Assembly (NCBI RefSeq): GCF_001545115.1
Contig: NZ_FCNU01000002.1
Location: 124,001-188,000 of the forward strand
Reading direction: 5' to 3'
DNA: 64,000 bases
Source of the DNA: Candidatus Protochlamydia phocaeensis
GTDB lineage: Bacteria > Chlamydiota > Chlamydiia > Chlamydiales > Parachlamydiaceae
This document shows, one piece after another, positions 1-12,308 of the stretch. A program made the translations under genes and the position numbers. Under the pieces are notes generated by a model. It did not search any database and was not told where the DNA came from. It worked only from the letters and a program-made list of their open reading frames with translations. How positions within the stretch are numbered: position 1 is the first letter of the stretch; the number at the start of each line of letters is the position of its first letter.

Positions 1-421
1 CGTGAAAAGCCAAAATTTGTCTTGTTTGTGAATGCATGACAAGCCATAGCCACTGATCATTTTTCTTATTCCCTACAAAGCTCCACATTTCATCTGCCTC
101 AAGAACAAAGACTTCGAAATCATCATTTTCTGCTAATACGCTCGCATTCAAATGATCCGGCAGTTCCGTGAAAGTCTGCTGCATAAATTCAAGCAACCAT
201 GGCATGCTTACATCAAAAATTCTGCAAATCCCTTCTAATGAAACTTTTTCTAGAAGCGATCTCCTTATTCTTTCCTTAGTATCTGCCGGTATGATCTTGT
301 TTTGAGGATCTTCCACAAATTGTTTTAAACAAGAGAGACATTGAAATTTTTATTTGCCATTTGAGGTATAACCATTTTTCCGAGCGATAAGCGCACTGCA
401 TTGAGGGCAAGCGATGTTCAT
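1..421 (-). pseudogene. IS1-family transposase fragment with premature stop
   Basis: Reading the minus strand from an ATG at 421 gives an N-terminal zinc finger (MNIACPQC, then C-x-x-C) followed by a region resembling the IS1 InsA/InsB transposase, including the stretch DEMWSFVGNKKNDQWLW. Codon 24 (350-352) is TAA where family members usually carry Gln in the NGKQ-type motif, so the frame is broken by one apparent substitution. Beyond the stop the same frame stays open to the left edge of the window, so the element continues outside it. IS1 transposases can be made by frameshifting, but an in-frame stop inside the zinc finger more likely means a dead copy. Terminal repeats were not identified. 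Confidence 0.7.
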
Positions 422-494
422 GTATTTGCTCCTATATTAGAGCAAATACTTTAGCTTACTAACGTCTTAAAATCACTACCAGTTTAGGACTACC

Positions 495-600
495 GAGAAT
501 TTCTTAAAATTCATAATAACCTATGGTTGAGATTATTTTCGCCCTAGAAGGAAAAGGACTCAAATTTAGGTTATTAGCGGTTTTAGGACAGCTTTTTAAA
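495..600. repeat. Copy a of a dispersed palindromic intergenic repeat
   Basis: The arm at 514-531 (TAATAACCTA...TTGAG) is the near-inverse of 559-576 (CTCAA...TAGGTTATTA), with AGCGGTTTTAGGACAG following the right arm. The same right-arm motif occurs near 12625, 19707 and, in part, 45465. The element lies between the IS1 fragment and the isochorismate synthase-like gene. No coding potential is visible. Confidence 0.5.
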
Positions 601-630
601 GACTGCCGTTGAATGCACTAGTCTGGATTC

Positions 631-1698
631 TTATAGAGCCAGGCACTGCCGAATAGAGTGAATTTTTAAGAGAATCTCATTCCATTCCTGTTCGCAACGG
701 CTTCCTTTCACCACTCCACAGCCCGCTCCAATTCGCATCCCTTGATCAGACCATTGCACTTGGCGGATCCCCACAAAGCAAGAGGCCCGCTTGTGAATGG
801 GATCGATTACCCCAAAAGGAGCTCCATAGAACTTTCTATCTAATTGCTTCTGGTAATTTTCCAGCCATTTTCCTCCTTCCAAACGAGGAAAAGCGCCAAG
901 AGCTGGGGTGGGATGCAGCGCTTTGACCAGTTGATCAAAGTCAAAAGGCTGCGTAAGAGAAACCTCGATAGGCGTCAGCAAATGATTTAAAGTAGAAAAT
1001 GGCAATAACTGCCTCTCGCCAACTTGAATGCGTCCAAAAGGCTTTAAAGCTTCGCAAATCCCCTTAACAACAACTTGATGCTCATGCTTTTCCTTATCGT
1101 CTTGTTGCAGCTCTTCCTTCTCTTGCTGTTTTTTTGTTCCCGCTAAAGCCATGGTCCGGACAAGATGGCTCTGCCCTTCATCATATAAAAAAAGAGTCTC
1201 TGGGGTGACCCCTAAAAGGCCGCCCTCCTCGTTCCAATAGCCATACAAACAGCCGGGACGGGATTGAAGATAGGCTAACGCTTCTTTTAAGGATCTTTGC
1301 AACCTTGCCAGTGACATGTAAGAAGAGGAATACGCGAAAGTATAAGGCACAGCCTTTTCTAAAAGGCCATTTTGAAAGGCTTCTTGAAGCCTCTGAAAAG
1401 TTTCTTGGAATAATTCGCGATGGCCAACGATCCATTCGAGCGGCTCTTCCCCTGCCATCGCTTTTAGCTCATTGTCCAATTGATGCCAGGTTAAGTTCAG
1501 TGACTTTTCATATTGAATCCAAGGAGCAGCGCTCCGCAAAAAGAAATCGGGAAAATAAAAGATCGGTCTACCGGGATCTAGCTCTTGCCGCGACGCGGCA
1601 AGGCGGCAAGGACCATATCCAAGCAAAAAGGAACCGTCCCCTGCACTCATCAGGGCACCGGATATCCAATCGGATGCATCAAGAATAGTGGCTGGCAT
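631..1698 (-). CDS. Isochorismate synthase-like chorismate-binding enzyme
   Basis: This 355-residue protein belongs to the chorismate-binding family (MenF/EntC/TrpE). The family's C-terminal signature is visible as IGAGCGVVKGS followed by EQEWNE, and the upstream LHPTPALGAFPR segment matches the HPTPAVGG-type motif of isochorismate synthases. The expected reaction is chorismate to isochorismate, feeding menaquinone or a siderophore. No other men or siderophore gene lies nearby, so the pathway cannot be read from context. The length fits a short MenF. Aminodeoxychorismate or salicylate synthase activity is a less likely alternative. The start codon comes just after a perfect hairpin and lacks an obvious Shine-Dalgarno sequence. 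Confidence 0.75.
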   Translation of the reverse strand: MPATILDASDWISGALMSAGDGSFLLGYGPCRLAASRQELDPGRPIFYFPDFFLRSAAPWIQYEKSLNLTWHQLDNELKAMAGEEPLEWIVGHRELFQETFQRLQEAFQNGLLEKAVPYTFAYSSSYMSLARLQRSLKEALAYLQSRPGCLYGYWNEEGGLLGVTPETLFLYDEGQSHLVRTMALAGTKKQQEKEELQQDDKEKHEHQVVVKGICEALKPFGRIQVGERQLLPFSTLNHLLTPIEVSLTQPFDFDQLVKALHPTPALGAFPRLEGGKWLENYQKQLDRKFYGAPFGVIDPIHKRASCFVGIRQVQWSDQGMRIGAGCGVVKGSRCEQEWNEILLKIHSIRQCLAL

Positions 1699-1704
1699 CT
1701 TTAT

Positions 1705-1730
1705 ACTGCCCTTTAGGAATAAAGGGCAGT
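1705..1730 (-). promoter_or_regulatory. Perfect 10-bp hairpin just upstream of the isochorismate synthase-like gene
   Basis: ACTGCCCTTT (1705-1714) pairs perfectly with AAAGGGCAGT (1721-1730) around a 6-nt loop. On the minus strand it ends 6 nt before the ATG at 1698. It could be the terminator of the upstream 541-residue gene, but there is no T run after it. It could equally be a structure that limits ribosome access. Confidence 0.5.
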
Positions 1731-1773
1731 CTTATAGCGCAACACAAATTGAATTAGCAATAAAAATTCTAAA

Positions 1774-3399
1774 CTATTGCTTAGTTAAATAAGACGCATT
1801 CTCCTTCGGCAAAACGCGATAGAGGCCAGCGATTGTCTGGTAAGGAGATCGGGAGAACCAAGCCAGCAGCATCAATTTAAAATTCTCTAAATTTGAAGAT
1901 TTAAGCCCTTTGTAATCGGAGACATTGGGATCTTGAAATTCATAATAATCAGCCGAAAGGGATATATAAACGGCATGGCCCGATCCTAAAGCAGGATCAA
2001 GCAGAGCAGCCTGCACGCGCCTTTGCACTTCAGGAGGACTGTCTGCACCTAAAATTGCCAGCGCTCTCTCTTCAGCCTGTTCCCAAGATAATTGACTTTC
2101 CGGTTCAGGCGCATGCTTTGTCACACTATCTTCGAGATTTAAAATAAAATGAGCCTGTCCATCTTTATTTTGCTCGACAAGCCTATCTAAAGCCTCGGTA
2201 ATAAACGCTTCCGTAGAAATTTTCTTTTTAATTAAAGCCCCATTAAAGCCGATGATTTCTACGAATTTGATTTCTAGCTGATCAATAAGAGAAGAAGGAA
2301 ACATGGCTTGCATAGCATTTAGCTCCCTCTCTCTTTCGAATTCAGCAAACCTTGCATCCAGTTCTTCTTTCTGAATGGTTAAAGCCTTTGCTTCGGAATG
2401 GGAAGCTTCAGCCAACTGGTGATTTAAAAAAGCTTTTCGCAATACAAAATTCTGCCACTTAGGATTAAGAACATCCAGAAAAGTCAAATTGATGATATGG
2501 CAGGCTTGATAAAAGCGCGCCTGTGGAGAAATTTGCATGCCTATCGAATCCTGTTCTTCTCCCTCTAACTGATTTTTGATGTGATTGAGTGTCGCTCCTA
2601 TGCATATGCCTTGCAAAAGATAAGCCTGGCGGTCTTTTGTCTTCGATTGAGTCCTGGAAAAATTAAAAAAGTTTCTAATATCCCTAAAAGCAGCATCTTT
2701 CTTTGCTGCCACTACATACTCATTCAGACCGGTCAAAAGCTTGTCTTCTATCTTCTCATGGCAAACGCTAAATTTTTCCTCTATCTCATAGATAGCCTCG
2801 GACATATAGTCTAAAATAAGCTTTTCTTCTTGAAGATGGATTTGCCTAAAGATGGCATACGTGCGTTCCACCACCGACATAACTCTTTTTGCATCCTCAT
2901 CCTCTAATTGCTCTTTCAATTTAGCATTAAAGTCGCTCCGACATGTCTGCCAGCTTATTCCTTTTTTAATGAGATTTTCATATGCACTAAAGGGCTCTTT
3001 TATCCTAAATCCACGGCCCAGGATATTTAGAAAAAATGCCCACTGTTTCTCACGCTGAGCTTGAACGCTTTTAAGACAGCTAAGGGAATTTCCAAAATAA
3101 GCCGATTTGCTTTGCAACACTTTCTTTCCAACCAATTCCTCTAATTCAATTAAAGTCAATTGATCGGATGGCTGAGTGTTATGAAGCCTAAGCTGACGAA
3201 TATTTTGATATAAATAAAAAAGCTCCTGATAACTAGTCGATTCATAACGGATTTCACTAAGCTGGCTAAATTGCTTTTGGAGCTCTTCTTTGAATCTAAT
3301 TAGTTTAAATTTGGAATTTAAAACTTCATTGGTTTGATTTTGATTAATTAATAAAGACTCAATTTGATGACTAGCAAAACTAATATTCATATTATCCAA
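1774..3399 (-). CDS. Hypothetical 541-residue coiled-coil protein
   Basis: I do not recognise this protein. It is charged, rich in Glu, Lys, Gln and Leu, has no membrane segment, and has heptad-like stretches in the first 130 residues and around 350-370 that suggest coiled coils. There is no signal peptide and no catalytic motif I can name. It is divergent from the next gene, with which it shares an AT-rich 189-bp intergenic region. Its size and composition resemble lineage-specific cytosolic or secreted proteins of environmental chlamydiae, but that is only an impression. Confidence 0.6.
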   Translation of the reverse strand: MDNMNISFASHQIESLLINQNQTNEVLNSKFKLIRFKEELQKQFSQLSEIRYESTSYQELFYLYQNIRQLRLHNTQPSDQLTLIELEELVGKKVLQSKSAYFGNSLSCLKSVQAQREKQWAFFLNILGRGFRIKEPFSAYENLIKKGISWQTCRSDFNAKLKEQLEDEDAKRVMSVVERTYAIFRQIHLQEEKLILDYMSEAIYEIEEKFSVCHEKIEDKLLTGLNEYVVAAKKDAAFRDIRNFFNFSRTQSKTKDRQAYLLQGICIGATLNHIKNQLEGEEQDSIGMQISPQARFYQACHIINLTFLDVLNPKWQNFVLRKAFLNHQLAEASHSEAKALTIQKEELDARFAEFERERELNAMQAMFPSSLIDQLEIKFVEIIGFNGALIKKKISTEAFITEALDRLVEQNKDGQAHFILNLEDSVTKHAPEPESQLSWEQAEERALAILGADSPPEVQRRVQAALLDPALGSGHAVYISLSADYYEFQDPNVSDYKGLKSSNLENFKLMLLAWFSRSPYQTIAGLYRVLPKENASYLTKQ

Positions 3400-3588
3400 A
3401 TAATTATATATTTCTATGGATAATAAATTTTTACCGTTAATTTTAATTAAAAGAATTGTTAAGAAATTTTGAATTTAAAATAATTGTTTTAATTAATTTT
3501 TAAATAAAAACCAAAACCACATCTTAATAATAAATTAATAAAGATATTTTATAATTTTTATAAATAAATTATATTATATAGGTTTTTT
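3400..3588. promoter_or_regulatory. AT-rich divergent promoter region
   Basis: This region separates two divergently transcribed unknown genes. It is almost entirely A and T, with several TATAAT-like hexamers, for example around 3563-3580. No single -35/-10 pair stands out. An AGG about 7 nt before the ATG at 3589 may serve as ribosome binding site. Confidence 0.35.
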
Positions 3589-4770
3589 ATGAATTCTTCT
3601 GTTTCTTCTTCTTTATCTCCTTTATTCTCCGCATCTTTATCTTCTTCTGAACAAAAGGTAGAGCTAAAAGATAAAACAACAGAGGCGGGACAAGAGGCAT
3701 TGAATCAGCTTGCTTTAATGGACGAGGCGTCTTGCTTTTCTTTAGACGAAGCGGAATGGGAGATCATTCCCGATCAACAGAAAGAGCAAGCTGCCGAGAT
3801 TTTGACCGATCAAGAAAAATTACAGACGCTTATTGAGACGATTGTCAATCTTGACGGGGAAGAATGGATTCTAGTGGAAGATGAGAGAGTCGAGTTTATC
3901 CAGGCCGAAGAAGGAAAAAGCAATTGGAAGAAGCAATGGGCGATTACTGGCGGCATTCCCGTTTTAGGCGCCACTGTTGGAACCATACAGCAATTGGCGG
4001 GAAGCAAGGCAGGACTTTCCGTTCTGCAAGGACTTAACTTATTGAAGCAAATAGAAATTAAAAATTGTGCGTATATTTTACCAGCTGCCCCTATTTTCGT
4101 TGATTTAGCTCAAAGAGTTTATCAAGATTCTTCTTCCGATTCCTTCCAAGTTAAAGTAATAAGAGCCGCTAAATCATTGGATAAAAAAGAACTCGCCTTT
4201 AATCTACTTTCCTGTGGGCTTAGCTTAGGAACAGCGGGCATGCATGGAGCCATGATGAAGGCCGGCTTGGTCGCCTTTGATCTTTCGGGGCATATCATGA
4301 CAAAAGTTGTCAGCAGTGCAATCCTTGCTAAGGGAGTGACAAGCGCTGAAGGGGAAGACAAGCCTTCTCTTTTAAAAAAAGCCGCTCTTTACCTTTACGT
4401 TGCTTCTGATGCTTTGATGCTGCATAAAACAGCCCTTCGCTTTCATACGCCGGAAGAAGTTGTTGCAGGAGCGCTGTGGGGATTGATCAATTTGGGCGTT
4501 GCGCAAGCCATCGCCAATCGTTTAACCGCTCCTTCAATTCAGCCTGAAACTGAACCTTCTTCCCCTGAAATACTGGAAGAGCAAAATCAAGAACCAACAA
4601 ACACTCTCTTAACACAAGAAGGCAATCTGACCTCCCATATTCAAAATGAACAGTATTTTGACGATAATGGAGAGAAAGAAGCCAAGGCAGAAGAGCCGGA
4701 AGTCCTTATTTCCAAGCATACCGAAGATTTTACCTCTTTAATCCAAGAAGACTATTTCGATAAAGATTAA
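3589..4770 (+). CDS. Hypothetical protein with hydrophobic core and acidic tails
   Basis: I do not recognise this 393-residue protein. The first 115 residues are Ser-rich and then acidic, with two related segments (EWEIIPDQQ and EWILVEDER). A central part of roughly residues 120-310 has several moderately hydrophobic, Gly/Ala-rich stretches, including one around GGIPVLGATVGTIQQL and one around LLSCGLSLGTAGMHG. The C-terminal 80 residues are Glu-rich and low complexity. The Ser-rich N-terminus without a signal peptide is compatible with type III secretion, and the hydrophobic middle with insertion into a host-derived membrane, but neither is shown. Confidence 0.6.
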   Translation: MNSSVSSSLSPLFSASLSSSEQKVELKDKTTEAGQEALNQLALMDEASCFSLDEAEWEIIPDQQKEQAAEILTDQEKLQTLIETIVNLDGEEWILVEDERVEFIQAEEGKSNWKKQWAITGGIPVLGATVGTIQQLAGSKAGLSVLQGLNLLKQIEIKNCAYILPAAPIFVDLAQRVYQDSSSDSFQVKVIRAAKSLDKKELAFNLLSCGLSLGTAGMHGAMMKAGLVAFDLSGHIMTKVVSSAILAKGVTSAEGEDKPSLLKKAALYLYVASDALMLHKTALRFHTPEEVVAGALWGLINLGVAQAIANRLTAPSIQPETEPSSPEILEEQNQEPTNTLLTQEGNLTSHIQNEQYFDDNGEKEAKAEEPEVLISKHTEDFTSLIQEDYFDKD

Positions 4771-4784
4771 ATTGACTAATCTGA

Positions 4785-4890
4785 AATTCTAAAAACTAAG
4801 GCGTCTTCCTAGATTCAAATCCTTTCTATAAGAGAAAAACTCATTTCGAATTTAGATTGTTATGAATTTAGGGACATGCCCTAGGTCAGA
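4785..4890. repeat. Possible degenerate copy of the dispersed repeat
   Basis: The stretch TCGAATTTAGATTGTTATGAATTTAGGGACAT (split here as TCGAATTTAGATTGT and TATGAATTTAGGGACAT) resembles parts of the copy at 19630-19725. The match is weaker than in the other copies. It fills the gap between the 393-residue gene and holB. Confidence 0.3.
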
Positions 4891-4952
4891 CCATTCACTT
4901 TAAGCCAGCTTCTGCCAGCCCATCTATGTCCAGAGTCAGGTTCTTTTGCCCG

Positions 4953-6062
4953 TCAAAGATAGCCCAACTTCAAAAACAAGTTCTCCAGGCAGATCTGTAG
5001 GGAAGTCGAGCGTTGAAGAGCCAGTTGGGCTTCGTCGATCATTTTTTGTACCTGCTCGATAGCTGGCAGGTTTCCCCTTTGTCCAATTTGTTCTAGTTCC
5101 GGGACATAGTCCGGATTGATTAAATACCCCCTTGCCCCGCCGTGATAAAGAACATGCAAATCGCGGTACCAAGAGAGAAACTGGTTGAATAAGGTTTGGG
5201 TTTCTTGAATGAAAGCCATGGTAGACAACCCTTCTAATTCCTTTTCCAAACTATGCTGCTGCAAAGCCGATAACTGGTCTGCTGGAATTTTATATAACTC
5301 TTCTTTTGCAGCTTCTTCTGCCTGCTTTCTAGACTTTTCAATTTGCGCCGTCAACTCTCCCACAGCTTCACTTAAGGATTTATAGCAGGAAAAAGCGCCT
5401 TGTGCGAGAAGATTGAGAAGCGAGCTTCGCAGTGTATCGCCTCCATGCTCGATCAATTGAATCGCGCGCCCTATTGATCCTTGCGAGAGGTGGGCAGAGT
5501 TTTTCGCCGCTTGAGGATCGATCTGATGGCGGTCGATAAGGAATTGCTCTATGGTTGCTTGTGGAATCGTTTGGAATTGCAAGATACGGCAACGCGAAAG
5601 AATAGTTGGCAGCAAGGCCGATTGCGAGCGGCTGAGCAAAATGATAAGCGTGCAGGGGGGCGGTTCTTCAAACGTTTTTAATAAGGCATTAGCGCTATAG
5701 GTCAGCATGCGATCCGCCTCATGAACAATAAAAACTTTCCATTTGGCCTCATAAGGAGGCAAATAGACCTCTTCGCTCAATTGCCGCATCGTCTGAATGC
5801 TATGCAAGCCGAGCTTGCCTTCTGGGCGGTAGACGTGAATATCGGGGTGCTGCCCTTTTTCAATTTTAGCGCGATGCGTTCCTTGCGGATCATCTAAGCC
5901 GATTACCATAGCAGCCAAGACTTGGGCGAACAGGCTTTTTCCGATCCCCTCTTGCCCCGTAAATAAAAGAGAGTTTCCAATCGCTCCTTTTTCTACCATA
6001 TGGGCAAGATAGCGTTTGATCGTCTCATTCCCCACTAAAGCGGAGAAATTGGTTGGGATCAT
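4953..6062 (-). CDS. holB: DNA polymerase III subunit delta' (clamp loader)
   Basis: The 369-residue product is an AAA+ clamp-loader subunit of the delta'/gamma type. It has a P-loop GQEGIGKS at residues 36-43, the HPDIH segment typical of HolB and an SRC motif (ILSRCRIL) that acts as sensor/arginine finger in the loader. I chose the ATG at 6062 because it overlaps the tmk stop as ATGA. An upstream in-frame extension to 6158 would lie inside tmk and looks spurious. It is the last gene of the gyrB-gyrA-tmk-holB run. It works with holA, found at 51.5 kb, to load the sliding clamp. Confidence 0.9.
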   Translation of the reverse strand: MIPTNFSALVGNETIKRYLAHMVEKGAIGNSLLFTGQEGIGKSLFAQVLAAMVIGLDDPQGTHRAKIEKGQHPDIHVYRPEGKLGLHSIQTMRQLSEEVYLPPYEAKWKVFIVHEADRMLTYSANALLKTFEEPPPCTLIILLSRSQSALLPTILSRCRILQFQTIPQATIEQFLIDRHQIDPQAAKNSAHLSQGSIGRAIQLIEHGGDTLRSSLLNLLAQGAFSCYKSLSEAVGELTAQIEKSRKQAEEAAKEELYKIPADQLSALQQHSLEKELEGLSTMAFIQETQTLFNQFLSWYRDLHVLYHGGARGYLINPDYVPELEQIGQRGNLPAIEQVQKMIDEAQLALQRSTSLQICLENLFLKLGYL

Positions 6063-6739
6063 GTCCTTTCTTTCCTGGTTGGAAGAATAATCAACTCGTC
6101 GACGGCCCGGACAGCCTCTTTGAATACATCTGCTTGAGACCGATTGGCATTGATGCAATACATTCTAAATGGTTCGCGCCTGGCGGCGGCTCGAAAAGCT
6201 TCTTGTACACGTAAGTGGAAGTCCAACTTCTCCGATTCAATTCGATCAAGCTGTCCACTCCCCGCCTGTTCTTTGTCCAGCTTTTGCGTCCTCTTTAGAC
6301 CTATCTCGGGATCAACATCCAAAAAAAGCGTAAGCTCTGGCTCGATCTCGCCACAGACTAATTGGCAAAATCGTTGGACATACCTGCTATCTAGGCCGCG
6401 GGCAGCTCCCTGGTAAGCAATCGTTGAATCATTGAAGCGGTCGCAAATAACAATTTTTCCAGCTTGCAAGGCAGGTTTGATCAACTCTTCTATATGCTGG
6501 GAGCGTGCTGCTAAAAAGAGAAGCAGCTCTGCTTGATCTCCGATTTGAAGAGAAGCATCGCGTTGCAAGACCAAGCTGCGAATGGTTTCGCCAAGCTTCG
6601 ATCCGCCAGGTTCTCTAGTTTTTACCACTTCGTAACCTTGCTGCACAAAATAATCAGCCAATTGATTGAGAAGAGTAGACTTACCGGATCCCTCTCCCCC
6701 TTCAATTGTAATAAAATGTCCTCTAGATAAGGATGACAT
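6059..6739 (-). CDS. tmk: Thymidylate kinase
   Basis: This 226-residue enzyme phosphorylates dTMP to dTDP. It shows the P-loop GGEGSGKST at residues 14-22, the TREPGGS substrate motif and the CDRF motif followed by a STIAYQGAARGLD segment. Its stop overlaps the holB start by the ATGA arrangement, and it begins 12 nt after gyrA ends, so the three genes are almost certainly co-transcribed. Length and motif order are normal for the family. The same order is known in Chlamydia (CT187-CT189). Confidence 0.95.
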   Translation of the reverse strand: MSSLSRGHFITIEGGEGSGKSTLLNQLADYFVQQGYEVVKTREPGGSKLGETIRSLVLQRDASLQIGDQAELLLFLAARSQHIEELIKPALQAGKIVICDRFNDSTIAYQGAARGLDSRYVQRFCQLVCGEIEPELTLFLDVDPEIGLKRTQKLDKEQAGSGQLDRIESEKLDFHLRVQEAFRAAARREPFRMYCINANRSQADVFKEAVRAVDELIILPTRKERT

Positions 6740-6751
6740 ATATTTCTTGGG

Positions 6752-9289
6752 CTATTCTAATAAATCAGCGGTTTCTTCAGCGGCATCGACATCCGTTGCT
6801 TCATCGGCGCTTGGCGTCTCGACAGTCTTTTCTTCAATATCTTGGTTTTCACTTCCCTCTAATTTCTGGATAGCAACCAAATAATCGCCCTCACGCAAGT
6901 TAACAAGCTTGACGCCTTGTGTATTACGGCCCATGACGCGCAAGTCAGCCATGCGGATGCGGACCGTTTGCCCAGTTGATGACATCATCACAACGCCATC
7001 ATTGTCCGTTACACAGATTGCTCCGACCACATTGCCGTTCCTTTCGCTTGTGATGATCGATCTAACGCCTACGCCTCCGCGGTTGGTCTGACGGAAATCT
7101 TCGACATGGGACCGCTTGCCAAAACCATTCTCGCAGACAACTAAAATGGATTCATCGCCATTGACGACTTCACAGCCTACAATGAAATCATTCTCATCGC
7201 GCAAAGTCGCCCCCTTAACCCCTCGCGCCATACGGCCCATCGGACGGACATTGCTTTCATCAAAGCGGACTGCCATTCCTTTATAGGTAAAGAGCATGAT
7301 TTGCTGCTGCGGCTTCACAAGGCGTGCTGCCACAACCTCGTCGCCTTCGTCAATATCCAGCGCCCAAATTCCTTTGCGTCGCGGGTTGCTAAAATCAGTC
7401 AGCATCGATTTTTTGACTACTGCGCGCTTGGTGGCCATGAGAATGCACGACTCTTCGTCAAAGGCCGAAACGCGTAAGATTGTAGCAATTTTCTCTTCAG
7501 GCCTTAAATCTTCCAGCAGATTGATAAGCGGCTTGCCCTTCGATTTTCTTCCCGTTTCAGGAATTTGCCAGACTTTCAGCCAATAGCATCGTCCTAAATT
7601 GGTAAAAATCAACAGATGATCATGGGTCGAGGCAACATACAAGCCCTTAATTATATCATCTTCTTTTTTCAGCTGCATCCCTGCCACGCCTTGACCGCCT
7701 CGTCGCTGTTCGCGGAATGTATCAACGGGCATTCTCTTGATGTAATCATCTTGAGAAATTGTGATAATAACAGGTTCATTGGCAATTAAGTCTTCCATAT
7801 TCACTTCGCTTTCAGCGGCAATGATACGCGTTTGACGTTCAGATTTGTGATTCTTCTGAATATCCAGCAGCTCATCTTTAATAATGCCCCTTACCATCGC
7901 TTCGCTTGCCAAAACCGCTCGGAAATACTCAATTTTCTTCAGCAAATCTTGGTATTCCTCGTTGATTTTATCCCGCTCCAAGCCTGTGAGTTGGTATAAG
8001 CGCAGGTCTAAAATGGCATTTGCTTGACGCTCTGTAAATTGGAACCTTTCCATCAATTGCGAACGTGCTTCATCGCGGTTTTGGCTAGCGCGAATGAGTC
8101 TAACCACTTCGTCGAGATGGTCAATCGCTTTTAAATAGCCTTCCAGAATATGCGCTCTCGCTTCGGCCTTGTTCAATTCAAAGCGCGTGCGGCGGCGAAC
8201 GACATCGATGCGGTGCTCGATCCAAGCGGCGATGAGCTGTTTGACATTCATTATGCGAGGCAGGCCTTTATCCAAAGCCAGCATATTGCAACCAAACGTG
8301 ATTTGGAGATCGCTGAATTTGTAAAGCTGATTGATGATAACTTCCGGAACCTCGCCGCGCTTGAGTTCAACGACAATACGCATCCCATCCTTATCCGATT
8401 CATCGCGCAGGTCCGAAATTCCAGTAATGGTCTTATTGTTAATCAATTCTGCAATTTGCTCGATGAGGCGCGACTTATTGACATTGTAGGGAATCTCGTC
8501 GATGGCAAGCCGCTGCTTGTCTGGATTGTCTTCATTTTCTTCTATACGGATCAAGCCCCGTAAAATGAGCTTGCCTCTTCCTGTATGAAAAGCTTCCTTA
8601 ATGCCTCGGTAGCCGCAAATAATGCCGCCTGTTGGAAAATCAGGACCAGGCATGACCTTCATAATCTCGTCTATGCTCGTTGTCGGATCATCCAATAAGA
8701 GCAGCGTCGCCTTAACAAGTTCATTGAGATTATGAGGAGGAATATTGGTCGCCATTCCAACGGCAATACCGGATGATCCGTTGCAAAGCAAATTGGGAAA
8801 TTTGGAAGGGAAAACTGTTGGCTCTTTTTTCGTCTCGTCATAGTTAGGAGCCATTTCAACAGTATCTTTATCCAAATCGTCCATTAATTGGACAGCCGCT
8901 GTCGTTAAACGGGCTTCCGTATAACGCATAGCAGCCGGAGGATCGCCATCGACGGAACCGAAGTTTCCTTGTCCGTCAATCAGGTTGTAGCGCATTATCC
9001 ATTTTTGGGCCATGCGGACCAGAGTAGGATAAATGACCATCTCGCCATGCGGATGGTAGTCACCGGAAGTATCACCCGAGATTTTGGCGCACTTACGGTG
9101 CTTGCCATTTGGACCCAGGTTTAACTGGCGCATGGCGTATAGGATACGTCGTTGGGAGGGCTTTAAACCATCCCTCACATCCGGAAGAGCGCGAGAAATA
9201 ATTACAGACATGGAATAGCGCAAATAGCTATCCTTTACTTCATCTTCCACATTCCGCGTAACAATGATTTCGTCTTTCGTATAGGACAT
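6752..9289 (-). CDS. gyrA: DNA gyrase subunit A
   Basis: This 845-residue protein is the DNA-cleaving subunit of gyrase. The catalytic tyrosine is Tyr123 in AAMRYTE, and the GyrA box QRRGGQG in the C-terminal half marks it as gyrase rather than topoisomerase IV. The C-terminus is a beta-propeller region followed by an acidic tail. In the quinolone-resistance-determining region the sequence is [10 protein letters not shown], placing Met84 and Pro88 where E. coli has Ser83 and Asp87. A ribosome binding site (AAAGAGG) precedes the ATG. It sits 89 bp downstream of gyrB. Confidence 0.97.
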   Translation of the reverse strand: MSYTKDEIIVTRNVEDEVKDSYLRYSMSVIISRALPDVRDGLKPSQRRILYAMRQLNLGPNGKHRKCAKISGDTSGDYHPHGEMVIYPTLVRMAQKWIMRYNLIDGQGNFGSVDGDPPAAMRYTEARLTTAAVQLMDDLDKDTVEMAPNYDETKKEPTVFPSKFPNLLCNGSSGIAVGMATNIPPHNLNELVKATLLLLDDPTTSIDEIMKVMPGPDFPTGGIICGYRGIKEAFHTGRGKLILRGLIRIEENEDNPDKQRLAIDEIPYNVNKSRLIEQIAELINNKTITGISDLRDESDKDGMRIVVELKRGEVPEVIINQLYKFSDLQITFGCNMLALDKGLPRIMNVKQLIAAWIEHRIDVVRRRTRFELNKAEARAHILEGYLKAIDHLDEVVRLIRASQNRDEARSQLMERFQFTERQANAILDLRLYQLTGLERDKINEEYQDLLKKIEYFRAVLASEAMVRGIIKDELLDIQKNHKSERQTRIIAAESEVNMEDLIANEPVIITISQDDYIKRMPVDTFREQRRGGQGVAGMQLKKEDDIIKGLYVASTHDHLLIFTNLGRCYWLKVWQIPETGRKSKGKPLINLLEDLRPEEKIATILRVSAFDEESCILMATKRAVVKKSMLTDFSNPRRKGIWALDIDEGDEVVAARLVKPQQQIMLFTYKGMAVRFDESNVRPMGRMARGVKGATLRDENDFIVGCEVVNGDESILVVCENGFGKRSHVEDFRQTNRGGVGVRSIITSERNGNVVGAICVTDNDGVVMMSSTGQTVRIRMADLRVMGRNTQGVKLVNLREGDYLVAIQKLEGSENQDIEEKTVETPSADEATDVDAAEETADLLE

Positions 9290-9378
9290 ATTAACCTCTT
9301 TTTCCGGATATCCAAGCGTGCAAGTATACCCTAAGCCGCTTTTCTTACTTATTTGTAAACTTTCTTCTCTTTATTGCC

Positions 9379-11895
<2,517 letters not shown>

Positions 11896-11916
11896 TTAAA
11901 TAGTGATTTTTTTTCC

Positions 11917-12255
11917 TCAGCCAATTCGAAAAGAAATGGTTTTAATTTCAACCTGAGGAAACTTTTGTCTAAGTTGATTTAAAATGCGAGGTTTGTCATT
12001 TTGACTCAACAAACTATGAAGAGTAGAATTTTTAACTTTCACAACAAGGATTCCATCTGCAAAAGAAACGGCTTGCGTCATAGCCGCAAGCTTAGGACCA
12101 ATAATTTCTGGCCACATAGCCAAAATCAAATCCGGCCTTTGATGATAGGCCTCTCCAATTTTCGATAAAACCGCTGGCAACACGTCATTAATACAATGAG
12201 TCGTCAATTGCGTTCCATCATAATGCCTAGGCGTGCGAGAATAGGATTTACTCAC
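11917..12255 (-). CDS. dciA: DUF721/DciA-family protein, probable helicase loader
   Basis: This 112-residue protein matches the DUF721 pattern: an N-terminal helix pair, then WPEIIGPKLAAMTQAVSFADGIL (described here as WPEIIG...KLA...T, followed by a V-x-V strand) and a Ser-rich LHSLLSQ segment. DciA is the ancestral replicative helicase loader in bacteria that lack DnaC and DnaI. The start is GTG at 12255, the first codon of the conserved region. It leads the gyrase operon, the same position as the unknown gene CT191 of C. trachomatis. Confidence 0.8.
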   Translation of the reverse strand: MSKSYSRTPRHYDGTQLTTHCINDVLPAVLSKIGEAYHQRPDLILAMWPEIIGPKLAAMTQAVSFADGILVVKVKNSTLHSLLSQNDKPRILNQLRQKFPQVEIKTISFRIG

Positions 12256-12308
12256 AACGTTTTATCTGCCTTAAATTAAAAGAACTTAGAGAAAAAAATT
12301 TAAGCTGG

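Noticed and set aside
8150-8563. 137-residue frame antisense to gyrA
   Set aside because: It lies wholly within a conserved gene and has no ribosome binding site or recognisable motif.
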